Part shown: positions 26,105 to 34,119 of the stretch, piece by piece | Layout of the letters: every line of letters begins with the position of its first letter | Numbering within the stretch: the first letter of the stretch is position 1 | Assembly (NCBI RefSeq): GCF_024206495.1 | Contig: NZ_JAMBPQ010000012.1 | Span: 1-64,000 of the forward strand | Length of the DNA: 64,000 nt | Direction: 5' to 3' | Source: Paraburkholderia sp. CNPSo 3272 | Lineage (GTDB): Bacteria; Pseudomonadota; Gammaproteobacteria; Burkholderiales; Burkholderiaceae | Position numbers and translations under genes: made by a program | Notes under the pieces: model-generated | What the model saw: only the letters and a program-made list of their open reading frames with translations | Told to the model about the DNA's origin: nothing | The model's database searches: none

Positions 26105-26920
26105 TCAGACCGTTTCGCCAAGACGACGCGCCAGCGACTTCAGAAGCGGAGCCACGCGCTCCCGAAACACCTCTGGCCCCATCGACGAAGCCGGCCCGCT
26201 GCAGCTGAGCACGAGCCAGCGACGCTCGCGCGGCTCGCGAAACGGCACCGCCGCGGCGTTGACGTCTTCGTGCCAGTCGCGAAACGAATAGCAGCACCCT
26301 TCTTTGCCGAACACCTCGATCTCGCGTTTCGCGGCCGCAACCAACGCCGGCCCTTCGGTGCCCGCTGTCTTCTCCAGTTCCGCGAACAACGCCATGCGCA
26401 CATCGATGGGCTGCACGGCCAGATACGCGCGGCCCATCGAGCTCGTGAGCATCGAGAGGCGCGAGCCCGACGCGAGGCCGAGCGTGAGCGCCGTCTCGCT
26501 GCGGATCGTCTCCAGATAGATCACGTCGAGGCCGTCGCGGCACCCCAGCGACACCGCGGCGCCCACCTCGCGCGCGAATGCGCGCATATGCGGGCGGGCG
26601 AGTTCGAGCGTGTCCGTGCCGGAGAGCAGCGCAAAGCCGAGTGACAGCACCCCGGCGTCGAGCGCATATTTGCCTAACGATTCGTCAAAGCGCAGATAGC
26701 CGAGCACGGTGAGCGTGTACGCGAGCCGGTTCACGGTCGCCTTGGGCAGGCCCGTGCGCTCAACGAAATCGCGGTTGCCGAGCAGCGTCTCGCCGGGGCG
26801 GAACGCCCGCAGCAGGTCGAGCCCGCGGGCGAGCGCCACGACGAACTTGCGCTCGTCGATCGGCCCCTCGGCCAGCGAAGAAGAAAAAGATGAAGTCGTA
26901 GTCATTCCGGATGCAGACAT
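26105..26920 (-). CDS. IclR-family regulator of glutaryl-CoA dehydrogenase
   Basis: 271 aa. The N-terminal winged helix (about residues 25-90) has ALARGLDLLRAFRPGE, TGLPKATVNRLAYTLTVLGYL and LGKYALDAGVLSLG. The C-terminal IclR effector domain includes MGRAYLAV, GCCYSFRDWHEDVNAAAVPF and LSCSGPASSM. It lies divergent from gcdH across a perfect 17-bp palindrome, so it very likely senses a glutarate/lysine-pathway metabolite and controls gcdH. Alternative start: the ATG at 26905. Confidence 0.9.
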   Translation of the reverse strand: MSASGMTTTSSFSSSLAEGPIDERKFVVALARGLDLLRAFRPGETLLGNRDFVERTGLPKATVNRLAYTLTVLGYLRFDESLGKYALDAGVLSLGFALLSGTDTLELARPHMRAFAREVGAAVSLGCRDGLDVIYLETIRSETALTLGLASGSRLSMLTSSMGRAYLAVQPIDVRMALFAELEKTAGTEGPALVAAAKREIEVFGKEGCCYSFRDWHEDVNAAAVPFREPRERRWLVLSCSGPASSMGPEVFRERVAPLLKSLARRLGETV

Positions 26921-26961
26921 GGGCGCCCTGGTGCTACACTAAACTCAATCTGCAAAACATT

Positions 26962-26978
26962 GTTCCGCATAGCGGAAC
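26962..26978. promoter_or_regulatory. IclR-type operator, 17-bp perfect palindrome
   Basis: GTTCCGC-ATA-GCGGAAC, centred at 26970 between the divergent IclR gene and gcdH. The TTCCG...CGGAA core is a form seen at IclR-family operators. Confidence 0.8.
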
Positions 26979-27032
26979 TCACGTCAAGCACGAATTTGCC
27001 CAGTTCAAGGATTTGAGGAAAGGAGAGACACC

Positions 27033-28223
27033 ATGGCCGCACACGCCCAGTTCCATTGGGAAGACCCGCTTCTGCTCGACCAGCAGCTCACCGAGGAGGA
27101 GCGCATGGTGCGCGACGCCGCCGCCGCGTACGCCCAGGACAAGCTCGCGCCGCGCGTACTGGAAGCGTTCCGCCACGAGAAGACGGACGCCTCGATCTTC
27201 CGCGAGATGGGCGAAGTCGGTCTGCTCGGCCCGACGATTCCCGAGCAGTACGGCGGCCCCGGCCTCAATTACGTTGCCTATGGCCTGATCGCTCGCGAAG
27301 TGGAGCGCATCGACTCGGGCTATCGCTCGATGATGTCGGTGCAGTCGTCGCTCGTGATGGTGCCGATCTTCGAATTCGGCTCGGAAGCGCAAAAGCAGAA
27401 GTACCTGCCCAAGCTCGCGAGCGGCGAGTGGATCGGCTGCTTCGGCCTCACGGAGCCGAACCACGGCTCGGACCCGGGCAGCATGGTCACGCGTGCGAAG
27501 AAGGTGAACGGCGGCTATTCGCTCTCGGGCGCGAAGATGTGGATCACGAATTCGCCGATCGCCGACGTGTTCGTCGTCTGGGCAAAGCTCGAGGAAGACG
27601 GCAAGGACGACATCCGCGGCTTCATTCTGGAGAAGGGCTGGAAGGGTCTCTCGGCACCGGCGATCCACGGCAAGGTGGGGCTGCGCGCCTCGATCACCGG
27701 CGAAATCGTGCTCGACGAAGTGTTCGTGCCCGAAGAAAACCTCATGCCGGGCGTGAAGGGCCTGCGCGGCCCGTTCACCTGCCTGAACTCGGCGCGTTAT
27801 GGCATTGCCTGGGGCGCGCTCGGCGCCGCAGAGTCGTGCTGGCACACCGCGCGCCAGTACGTGCTCGACCGCAAGCAGTTCGGCCGCCCGCTTGCCGCGA
27901 ATCAGCTGATCCAGAAGAAGCTCGCCGACATGCAAACGGAAATCACGCTCGGCCTGCAGGGTTGCCTGCGTCTGGGCCGCATGAAGGACGAAGGCACCGC
28001 GGCCGTCGAGATCACGTCGATCATGAAGCGCAACTCGTGCGGCAAGTCACTCGATATCGCGCGTCTCGCCCGCGACATGCTGGGCGGCAACGGCATTTCC
28101 GACGAGTTTGGGGTGGCGCGCCACCTCGTGAACCTCGAAGTGGTGAACACCTACGAGGGCACGCACGACATCCACGCGCTGATCCTCGGCCGCGCACAAA
28201 CGGGCATTCAGGCGTTCTTCTGA
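27033..28223 (+). CDS. gcdH: Glutaryl-CoA dehydrogenase
   Basis: 396 aa. It has the full acyl-CoA dehydrogenase fold: CFGLTEPNHGSDPGSM (FAD and substrate contacts), KMWITNSPIADVFVVWA, GRPLAANQLIQKKLADMQTEI and the catalytic Glu in NTYEGTHDIHALILGRAQTG (about residue 375). The FHWEDPLLLDQQL N-terminus and RYGIAWGALGAAESC segment single out the glutaryl-CoA subgroup, which oxidatively decarboxylates glutaryl-CoA to crotonyl-CoA in lysine and tryptophan breakdown. An AGGAGAG site precedes the ATG. Probably controlled by the divergent IclR protein. Confidence 0.96.
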   Translation: MAAHAQFHWEDPLLLDQQLTEEERMVRDAAAAYAQDKLAPRVLEAFRHEKTDASIFREMGEVGLLGPTIPEQYGGPGLNYVAYGLIAREVERIDSGYRSMMSVQSSLVMVPIFEFGSEAQKQKYLPKLASGEWIGCFGLTEPNHGSDPGSMVTRAKKVNGGYSLSGAKMWITNSPIADVFVVWAKLEEDGKDDIRGFILEKGWKGLSAPAIHGKVGLRASITGEIVLDEVFVPEENLMPGVKGLRGPFTCLNSARYGIAWGALGAAESCWHTARQYVLDRKQFGRPLAANQLIQKKLADMQTEITLGLQGCLRLGRMKDEGTAAVEITSIMKRNSCGKSLDIARLARDMLGGNGISDEFGVARHLVNLEVVNTYEGTHDIHALILGRAQTGIQAFF

Positions 28224-28256
28224 ACGCCGCCTGGGCCAGCCTCGCCGGTGCATGAA

Positions 28257-28296
28257 AAAACGCCGCACGACTTGTCTCGTGCGGCGTTTCTGTTTT
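28257..28296. terminator. Terminator between gcdH and the peroxiredoxin gene
   Basis: AACGCCGCACGA (28259-28270) pairs with TCGTGCGGCGTT, A6 before and a T-rich tail after. The A/T flanks allow it to work in both directions. Confidence 0.85.
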
Positions 28297-28328
28297 GGCG
28301 CCTGTGGGGCGGACGCTGGCCGAACGGC

Positions 28329-28967
28329 TTACTTGTTCGGCTGCGGCGTCATGCGCAGATACGGACGCAGGGCCTTGTAGCCCTTCGGGAATTTCTGCTT
28401 GAGGACTTCTTCGTCCTTCAGCGACGGCACGATCACGACGTCGTCGCCCTGCTTCCAGTTGCCGGGCGTCGCAACCTGGTAGTTGTCGGTGAGCTGCAGC
28501 GAGTCGATCACGCGCAGCACTTCGTCGAAGTTGCGGCCCGTACTCGCCGGATAGGTGATGATGAGGCGCACCTTCTTGTTCGGGTCGATCACGAACAGCG
28601 AGCGCACGGTGAGCGTCTCGTTCGCGTTCGGATGGATCATGTCGTACAGCGTGGACACCTTGCGGTCGCCGTCCGCGAGAATCGGGAAGCCGACGTTCGC
28701 GGCCTGCGTCTCGTTGATGTCCTTGATCCACTCGTTGTGCGACTGGGCGCTGTCCACCGAAAGCGCAATCGTCTTCACGTTGCGCTTCTCGAATTCGTCC
28801 TTGAGTTTGGCGGTCAGGCCAAGCTCGGTCGTGCAGACCGGCGTGAAGTCGGCCGGGTGCGAAAACAGCACGCCCCAGCTATCGCCGAGCCACTCGTGAA
28901 ACTTGATGCGGCCAACGCTCGAATCCTGCTCGAAGTCGGGTGCGATATCGCCAAGACGTAGACTCAT
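28329..28967 (-). CDS. 1-Cys peroxiredoxin (Prx6 type)
   Basis: 212 aa from the ATG at 28967, with AAAGGAA upstream. The peroxidatic Cys lies in PADFTPVCTTELG (about residue 45). No resolving Cys is seen, which fits the 1-Cys Prx6 class. The ALSVDSAQSHNEWIKDI, DMIHPNANETLTVRSLFVIDP and PNK tail segments are typical of that class. It reduces hydrogen peroxide and organic peroxides in the cytoplasm. No oxyR or other redox gene is adjacent. Confidence 0.95.
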   Translation of the reverse strand: MSLRLGDIAPDFEQDSSVGRIKFHEWLGDSWGVLFSHPADFTPVCTTELGLTAKLKDEFEKRNVKTIALSVDSAQSHNEWIKDINETQAANVGFPILADGDRKVSTLYDMIHPNANETLTVRSLFVIDPNKKVRLIITYPASTGRNFDEVLRVIDSLQLTDNYQVATPGNWKQGDDVVIVPSLKDEEVLKQKFPKGYKALRPYLRMTPQPNK

Positions 28968-29328
28968 GGTGCGGTTCCTTTGAACGAGGTGAACGGGTTT
29001 GATCGAAACGGCGCGCGCGGCGCGTTGATCCAGTGGACATTTACAACATTCGAGCATACAGGCCCTGGCTGCGCCCCGCGAACGAACATTGCCTCACACC
29101 GGTATGAGTTTTTGTAATTTTGAACCGCTTGGAGGAAACTTTAGGTGCCGGATCAAATCAATGACTCTTACCCCCGCGAGTTTTGGTGAGCGGGATCCAG
29201 AACCCCGTCGACGCACACTCGCGGGAACGAATCGTGCGAATGCGCAGGTCGTAACGGCGCGTCACGCTTGCCAGCGCCCGTATCTTTGTTACGATTCACG
29301 CGTGATGTGACACGATGGGAGCCAGTCA
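28968..29328. other. Divergent peroxiredoxin/YqjD-like intergenic region
   Basis: About 360 bp with lower GC near 29090-29170. It probably contains both promoters. I find no convincing conserved small frame or RNA motif. Confidence 0.45.
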
Positions 29329-29631
29329 ATGTCAGAGGTCAACAAGGAGAGGCTGATGTCCGATATCAAAACCGTCCTCGCGGATGCAGAGGACCTGCTC
29401 AAGCAGGCTGCGAGCGCTACGGGCGAGCGCGCTTCGGAGTTGCGCGAAACGGCACTCTCGCGTCTGAAGCAGGCAAAAGAGAAGGCCGCCGACGTCCAGG
29501 TGGTCGTGGTCGAGAAAGGCAAGAAAGCGGCACGCGCCACCGACGACTATGTCCACGAGCATCCGTGGGCGTCGATCGGAATCGCCGCCGGCTTGGGCGT
29601 ACTGGTCGGTTTGCTGATCAACCGCAAATAA
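29329..29631 (+). CDS. DUF883 (ElaB/YqjD) family membrane-anchored protein
   Basis: 100 aa. A long amphipathic, coiled-coil-prone N-terminal part (about residues 8-75, with Ala/Lys/Glu heptads) is followed by the family's DDYVHEHPWASIGIAAGLGVLVGLL anchor helix and a short basic tail. YqjD and ElaB are inner-membrane proteins reported to bind ribosomes in stationary phase. The start is uncertain: the ATG at 29329 has GGGAG upstream, but the one at 29356 has a stronger AAGGAG. It is followed by a YqjE-like gene, as in the yqjDE operon. Confidence 0.88.
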   Translation: MSEVNKERLMSDIKTVLADAEDLLKQAASATGERASELRETALSRLKQAKEKAADVQVVVVEKGKKAARATDDYVHEHPWASIGIAAGLGVLVGLLINRK

Positions 29632-29837
29632 AGAGGCTTCGCCGCACCACGCGGACGGTCTCCGGGCCGCTCGCGCGGCGCGGCTCGACCAGCCGCTGGC
29701 AGCGGGTGGCTGACGGCTCTTTGCTGACGCCGCCTGCCGCACTGATTGGTCTCGCCGGGCTAATCGAGCCCGTTGTCTTTTCTCGCGTTTTTTCTCGCCC
29801 ATTGCTCGCGCATCCGCCTGCGCCACCTGCCATCGCC

Positions 29838-30224
29838 ATGACGACAGACACCCACTCGCAGCGACACGAACACGGGCCGTTGCGCCGCCTGCTCGGCTCC
29901 GCGTCCGCGATGCTTCAGACGCGGCTAGAACTGATCGGCATCGAACTCGCCGAGGAGAAGGACCGCCTCATCGGCGTGCTTTTCCTTGGCCTCGCGGGGA
30001 TGATGTTCGCGATGCTTGCCTTGATCGCGCTCACGGCGCTCGTGGCCATCGCCTTTTGGGACACGTACCGCTGGGAGGCGCTCGCCGGTCTCACGATCGT
30101 CTATGCGATCGCGGCGATTTTCTGCGGCCTGAAGGCGCGCCGCGGGCTGCACACCGCGCCACTCGTATTCCAGGCGACGCTCGATGAGTTCGAGAAAGAC
30201 CGAGATGCCCTGCGCAACCCCTAG
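29838..30224 (+). CDS. YqjE / DUF1469 (phage-holin superfamily) membrane protein
   Basis: 128 aa from the ATG at 29838. Its first 45 residues are soluble (SASAMLQTRLELIGIELAEEKDRL is the conserved box). Two membrane helices follow (about 45-72 and 80-98) with a C-terminal cytoplasmic tail. The family is named after holins, but here it is a chromosomal envelope protein next to a YqjD homologue, with no phage genes around. Function unknown, probably stress or stationary-phase envelope physiology. Confidence 0.85.
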   Translation: MTTDTHSQRHEHGPLRRLLGSASAMLQTRLELIGIELAEEKDRLIGVLFLGLAGMMFAMLALIALTALVAIAFWDTYRWEALAGLTIVYAIAAIFCGLKARRGLHTAPLVFQATLDEFEKDRDALRNP

Positions 30225-30239
30225 CCGCGAGCCGACGCC

Positions 30240-30713
30240 ATGAATCAACCCCGACCGGACACTGCTTTTCGCCCCCGCCGCGGCCATGCGCACGATCTCT
30301 CGACACCGCAGTTGCGCGCCCTGCGCAAGGAACTGCTGCTCGTGCGAGCGAGCGTCGAGCGTGCCGAAATGGCCGAAGCGCTCGTGGACATCCGCGCGAC
30401 GGTCACGAATTTCAGCTGGCTGCGTTTCGTGGTGCCCGGATTCAGTCGCTCCGGCGCCGGCGGCGGCGTGGCTTTCGGCCTCGGCAGCCTGCTCAAGCAA
30501 TATCCGCTGGTCAGTTCGCTCATCTCGCTCGTCGTGGCGAAGCCGCTGCGGACGAGCATCGTTTCGGCCGCGCGCCCCGTCATCAAGTGGGGAGGCCTCG
30601 CCTTTACGGCGTGGGAAGCGTATCGCGTGTGGCAGCAGATGCGGCGCCAGCGCGACGCCTCGGCGCATCCGCCTGCCCGCGACAGGTCCGACGAAGACGA
30701 CGTCACCGGCTGA
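30240..30713 (+). CDS. Conserved hypothetical, third gene of the yqjD/yqjE-like operon
   Basis: 157 aa, starting 15 nt after the YqjE-like stop. The N-terminus is basic, followed by a helical stretch (LRALRKELLLVRASVERAEMAE), a Gly-rich hydrophobic middle part (about residues 70-105, possibly membrane-associated) and a charged tail. It sits where enterobacteria carry yqjK and may resemble the DUF3318 group, but I cannot assign it firmly. Confidence 0.7.
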   Translation: MNQPRPDTAFRPRRGHAHDLSTPQLRALRKELLLVRASVERAEMAEALVDIRATVTNFSWLRFVVPGFSRSGAGGGVAFGLGSLLKQYPLVSSLISLVVAKPLRTSIVSAARPVIKWGGLAFTAWEAYRVWQQMRRQRDASAHPPARDRSDEDDVTG

Positions 30714-30742
30714 TTGCCCTCCGCGATGCCCCTCCGGGGCGT

Positions 30743-31195
30743 TCAACGATCCCGCCAGCACATCGGTGTAGCCGCCGCGACAGCGCCACCGCCCGCGGCT
30801 TGATTGCTGCGCGCGCCGGTTGCGTCGAGCACGAAGGCGCCGCACGCATCGCCACGCATCGGCCCGGCCTCCACTGGATCGGCTACGAGGGCGTAGCCAC
30901 CGTTGGAATCGTCGGCGGGCATGAGACGCAGGCGGTAGACGGGCGCTCCCGTCGGCGGAGCCTGGTCGAACCCGGTTGGCAAACGCGCCATCGTCGCGCT
31001 CTGCGTATCGACGAGTTGCGCTGCGCGATACAGCGCGGCCACGGCGTCGATGCGATGTGCCCGCGCGATCTGCGCGCTCCACCCCGGCATCGCAAAGGTG
31101 GCCACGATAGCGGCCACGGCCAGCGCGATGACCAGTTCGAGCAGTGTGAACGCGTTGTACCGGTTGCTCTTCACGTTACCTCCCGTTTGCCTCAT
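30743..31195 (-). CDS. Type IV minor pilin, PilE-like
   Basis: 150 aa from the ATG at 31195, whose first base overlaps the pilX-like TGA (TGATG). A GTG at about 31171 with GGAGGT before it is an alternative start. The class III signal is RYNA-FTLLELVIALAVAAIV. The residue before the cleavage site is Ala, whereas prepilin peptidase normally prefers Gly. The +5 Glu is present. Two cysteines near the C-terminus (DACGAF and TPMCW) form the expected D-region pair. It is the last gene of a five-gene pseudopilin operon. Confidence 0.85.
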   Translation of the reverse strand: MRQTGGNVKSNRYNAFTLLELVIALAVAAIVATFAMPGWSAQIARAHRIDAVAALYRAAQLVDTQSATMARLPTGFDQAPPTGAPVYRLRLMPADDSNGGYALVADPVEAGPMRGDACGAFVLDATGARSNQAAGGGAVAAATPMCWRDR

Positions 31196-31731
31196 CAAAA
31201 TGGCCTCGCGACGACGCGACGCCAGTGATGCTCGACGCGCGTCGCGTAACCCTCGGCTGCGATGACCACCTGGTCCTGCAGCCAGCTTTGCGTGTCTTCC
31301 GATGCGCCGAACCCTCGCGCCGTGACGAGATACGCTCGAGCCAGCGGACGGCTATCGATGCGCCAGGCCTCGACGAAGCATTGCGGCGTGCGCACAGACC
31401 CCGGCCACGCAGCGAGGGGCGCGACCGCCTGCCGCTCGAAGCTGTCCTGCCGTCGCCAGGCTTGCGGCTCGCCGGGCTGCGTGGCCGCCACAGGCGCGGC
31501 CAGCGAGCCATTCGTCAGCGCGCGCGAGCACAACACGAGCGCGGCGTCGGCGGCATGGAAGGACTGCAGATGATCGGCGACGGCATCGGCGTTGCGCCGC
31601 GCGAGCAGCGCTGCCTCGAACCACGCCGCCGAAGTCACGAGCATCATCGCGACAACAAGCAGCACGACTGGGAGCGCCACGCCGCGACGCGCGGCGCGCG
31701 CGCGACGCTCCCCGCGCGGGCTCGTTCTCAT
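31195..31731 (-). CDS. PilX-like minor pilin assembly protein
   Basis: 178 aa. A short basic leader precedes RRGVALPVVLLVVAMMLVTSAAWFEAAL, the hydrophobic N-terminal helix typical of PilX/PilX_N, which has G-V-A-L rather than G-F-T-L and no +5 Glu. The rest is variable, with two Cys (about residues 68 and 117). PilX is a core minor pilin of the priming complex at the pilus tip. Its start overlaps the pilW stop by 4 nt (ATGA) and its stop overlaps the next gene, so translation is coupled. Confidence 0.82.
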   Translation of the reverse strand: MRTSPRGERRARAARRGVALPVVLLVVAMMLVTSAAWFEAALLARRNADAVADHLQSFHAADAALVLCSRALTNGSLAAPVAATQPGEPQAWRRQDSFERQAVAPLAAWPGSVRTPQCFVEAWRIDSRPLARAYLVTARGFGASEDTQSWLQDQVVIAAEGYATRVEHHWRRVVARPF

Positions 31732-32519
31732 GACGCTGCCGGCAGAACGTTACGCAGCACGATGTGCCGCCAGAACGCCTGTCGCGCTCGCCCATCCGCG
31801 CCGACGGCCTGCCCACCATCGCAATCGACGTAGCGCATGCGCCGCGCAAAGGCCGCCCCGCGCACCAGCACGCACAGATCGACTGCCACGACCGACGCCC
31901 ACTGATCGCGCGCGAGCGCCGAAGCCTCGACCGCCTGCGCCGCGCCCGCCGTCCAGTAGCGCAGGCGCAAACGCTCGACGCCCTCCACGAGCGGCTGCGG
32001 CTTGCCAGCGCCCGCGCAGTAAAGCTCGCTCCCGCGAGTCGTCTGGCTCGCCACATCGGCGTAATAGCGGTTCACGATTTCCACGCCTGCCACGCCAACC
32101 CCCTGCCCGAGGCAGTCGGTTACCTGGCCGTTTACGGTGGGCCACGTCGATACACGGTCGCCTTGATAGCGCACGGCCAATCCGTCCGACCGGCTCGGCA
32201 GCGGCTCGCAGCTAAGCGCCGCATCGGTGCCGATCGGGCGCCCCGCCGCGCAGCCGAAGATCGCCGGGCCGGCAAGTGTCGAGCGCGCGTCCGCGGCAAC
32301 AAAGCCGGCCATCTGGATCTGCTCGCCGATCAGCATCAACGCATTCATGCCGGCCTCGTGGATGCGCGCGGCGTCGTTCGCGTGCGCATAGGCTTGGCGC
32401 TGCGTGCGATAAGCCGAGAGCGCGCCAAGCGTCACCACGAGGCCCAACGCTACGGCAATCGTTAGTTCGAGCAGCGTGTGGCCGGCCTGCTGGCGCACGT
32501 GGGCGAAACGAATGTTCAT
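31728..32519 (-). CDS. PilW-like minor pilin
   Basis: 263 aa from the ATG at 32519. The class III leader QQAGHTLLELTIAVALGLVVTLG has G-H-T-L-L-E at the cleavage site. The large C-terminal part (IFGCAAG, DGLAVRYQGD, GVERLRLRYW) fits PilW, including the conserved EGVERLRLRY box. Both ends overlap neighbours by 4 nt (ATGA). It works with PilV, PilX and FimT-like proteins to prime type IV pilus assembly. Confidence 0.85.
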   Translation of the reverse strand: MNIRFAHVRQQAGHTLLELTIAVALGLVVTLGALSAYRTQRQAYAHANDAARIHEAGMNALMLIGEQIQMAGFVAADARSTLAGPAIFGCAAGRPIGTDAALSCEPLPSRSDGLAVRYQGDRVSTWPTVNGQVTDCLGQGVGVAGVEIVNRYYADVASQTTRGSELYCAGAGKPQPLVEGVERLRLRYWTAGAAQAVEASALARDQWASVVAVDLCVLVRGAAFARRMRYVDCDGGQAVGADGRARQAFWRHIVLRNVLPAAS

Positions 32520-32935
32520 CGCAGATACGCGAGGGCGACGCAGGCGCGCCCGGCGGGCGCCGTGGCATCGAGACACGGCGCAACCCGCGAAACGGCCGTC
32601 GATCCCGACGCTGCGCCGAGCGGTGACGTCGCCCAACTCACGGACGCGACCGATGCGTTGCCGCCCACGCTCGACGTGGTCAGCCGCCCTTCGGGCACGA
32701 TGCTCGCCGTCAGTGCCTTCCATCGATCGCCCACGGCGGGCGTTGCAATCGCCACGCGCGCCGCTTCGGCCATGGCGTCAGCGGCAAACGCCGCGCGCTC
32801 GCGCTCCGCCGCCAGTTGTGCGTGCCGAACGAGCCCAAGCTGCGTGCTCATCAGGCCGAGCCCGCACATCGCCATGACGCCGAGCGCAATGGCGACTTCC
32901 AGCAGCGTCGAGCCGCGCTCGCTCACCTGGCTCAT
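32516..32935 (-). CDS. PilV-like minor pilin
   Basis: 139 aa from the ATG at 32935. The leader SERGSTLLEVAIALGVMAMCGLGLM has a G-S-T-L-L-E cleavage site and hydrophobic helix characteristic of PilV. The protein is short for the family (usually 150-180 aa) and has one Cys near residue 125. It overlaps fimT-like and pilW-like genes by 4 nt on each side. Confidence 0.82.
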   Translation of the reverse strand: MSQVSERGSTLLEVAIALGVMAMCGLGLMSTQLGLVRHAQLAAERERAAFAADAMAEAARVAIATPAVGDRWKALTASIVPEGRLTTSSVGGNASVASVSWATSPLGAASGSTAVSRVAPCLDATAPAGRACVALAYLR

Positions 32936-33468
32936 GACGCCGCCGTGCATGCACCGTCGCTGATGCGTGCCCGGCCCCCCTGCGCGATCCGTATGCAGCG
33001 ACGCCAGCCCGCGCCGCGTTGTGCCGCCGACGTGGCCCGCGGGGCAATCTCGAAGTTGCGCAAGCTGCCGATGGTCTGCCCCGCCGGCGGCGAAAACGTG
33101 ATGGCAGTGAGCCCCGACGCCACGGAAATCGTGTCGAGCGCCGGCTGGATGCGCAACGGGATAGAGGCTCCGGCGCGCTCTATCATGACGGCCCAGCCGC
33201 AGGACCAGTCTGCAACACCGGACGGACACGCTTTGGCAGCCTCGATGCAATGGCGCGCGGCGTCGACGCGGCAAACGGTAACCCGCGACTTGCGCCGTAT
33301 GGCCTCGTTGCGTGCGTAGGCGAGCGTGCCGAGCAAGGCGTTGGCGCGCGCGTCGACCTGATCGCGCACGCGCCACGCGGTGAAAACCGGCGTGGAAACC
33401 GTTGCGCAAATCGCCAGCAGGACGATGACGACCATCGTCTCAATGAGCGTGAATCCTCCGTACTTCAT
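32932..33468 (-). CDS. FimT/GspH-like pseudopilin, first gene of the minor-pilin operon
   Basis: 178 aa from the ATG at 33468, preceded by AAGGA. The leader is only six residues (MKYGG) before FTLIETMVVIVLLAICATV, the standard G-F-T-L-I-E cleavage site. The middle has the GspH/FimT pattern NALLGTLAYARNEAIRRKSRVTVCR. A 4-nt overlap links it to pilV. The rest of the pilus machine (PilB, PilC, PilD, PilQ) is not in the window. Confidence 0.87.
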   Translation of the reverse strand: MKYGGFTLIETMVVIVLLAICATVSTPVFTAWRVRDQVDARANALLGTLAYARNEAIRRKSRVTVCRVDAARHCIEAAKACPSGVADWSCGWAVMIERAGASIPLRIQPALDTISVASGLTAITFSPPAGQTIGSLRNFEIAPRATSAAQRGAGWRRCIRIAQGGRARISDGACTAAS

Positions 33469-33624
33469 CAGCAATCCTTAGTTCGAGCGGATTGCCATCA
33501 ATCTACGGACGAAAGCGAAACGGAACAATTAGCCGAACGGCTAGCTGGTGCGCGCAGCGGCGGCTCGCGAGAATGCAAGCGTTACGACAGCGGCCTGGCA
33601 GGGGGAAGTAAAATGCGAATGCGC

Positions 33625-34104
33625 TCAGCGCTTTTTCGCGGGGTTGTTCGCACCCGCGCGGCGGAATTCCTCGATCACGTCTTCGAATTCGGAGACGTCC
33701 TCGAAGCGTCGATACACCGAAGCAAACCGTACGAACGCGACCTTGTCGAGTTCGCGCAATTCGCCCATGACGAGCTCGCCAAGGCGCTCGCTGCGCACTT
33801 CGCGCTCGCCGCTGCCGAGCAATTGATACTCGATACGCGCAACCGCCGCGTCGATCGCATCGGCCGCAACCGGGCGCTTGCGCAGCGCCAGTTGCATGCT
33901 CGCCATGATCTTGCGGCGGTCGAATTCCGTGCGGCTGCCATCCTTCTTGACGATCGAAGGCATCGCCAGCTCGACCCGCTCGTACGTCGTGAAACGCTTG
34001 TCGCAGGCCGGGCAGCGGCGGCGGCGCCGGATCGCGGCGCCGTCTTCGGACACGCGCGAGTCGACGACCTGCGTGTCTTCGTGCCGGCAAAAGGGGCAGC
34101 GCAT
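33625..34104 (-). CDS. nrdR: Ribonucleotide reductase regulator NrdR
   Basis: 159 aa. The N-terminal zinc ribbon has CPFC (residues 3-6) and CPACDKRFTTYERVE (about 31-45). The ATP-cone (about 48-138) has VKKDGSRTEFDRRKIMASMQ and the FVRFASVYRRFEDVSEF end. NrdR represses ribonucleotide reductase genes in response to ATP/dATP by binding NrdR boxes. It follows glyA by 15 nt, a common beta-proteobacterial arrangement suggesting one transcript. Confidence 0.97.
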   Translation of the reverse strand: MRCPFCRHEDTQVVDSRVSEDGAAIRRRRRCPACDKRFTTYERVELAMPSIVKKDGSRTEFDRRKIMASMQLALRKRPVAADAIDAAVARIEYQLLGSGEREVRSERLGELVMGELRELDKVAFVRFASVYRRFEDVSEFEDVIEEFRRAGANNPAKKR

Positions 34105-34119
34105 GGGTTATCGCCTGGC

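Noticed and set aside
29838..30224. A phage holin, hinting at a prophage
   Set aside because: The family name is misleading. It is a YqjE-type chromosomal protein beside a YqjD homologue, with no phage genes in the window.
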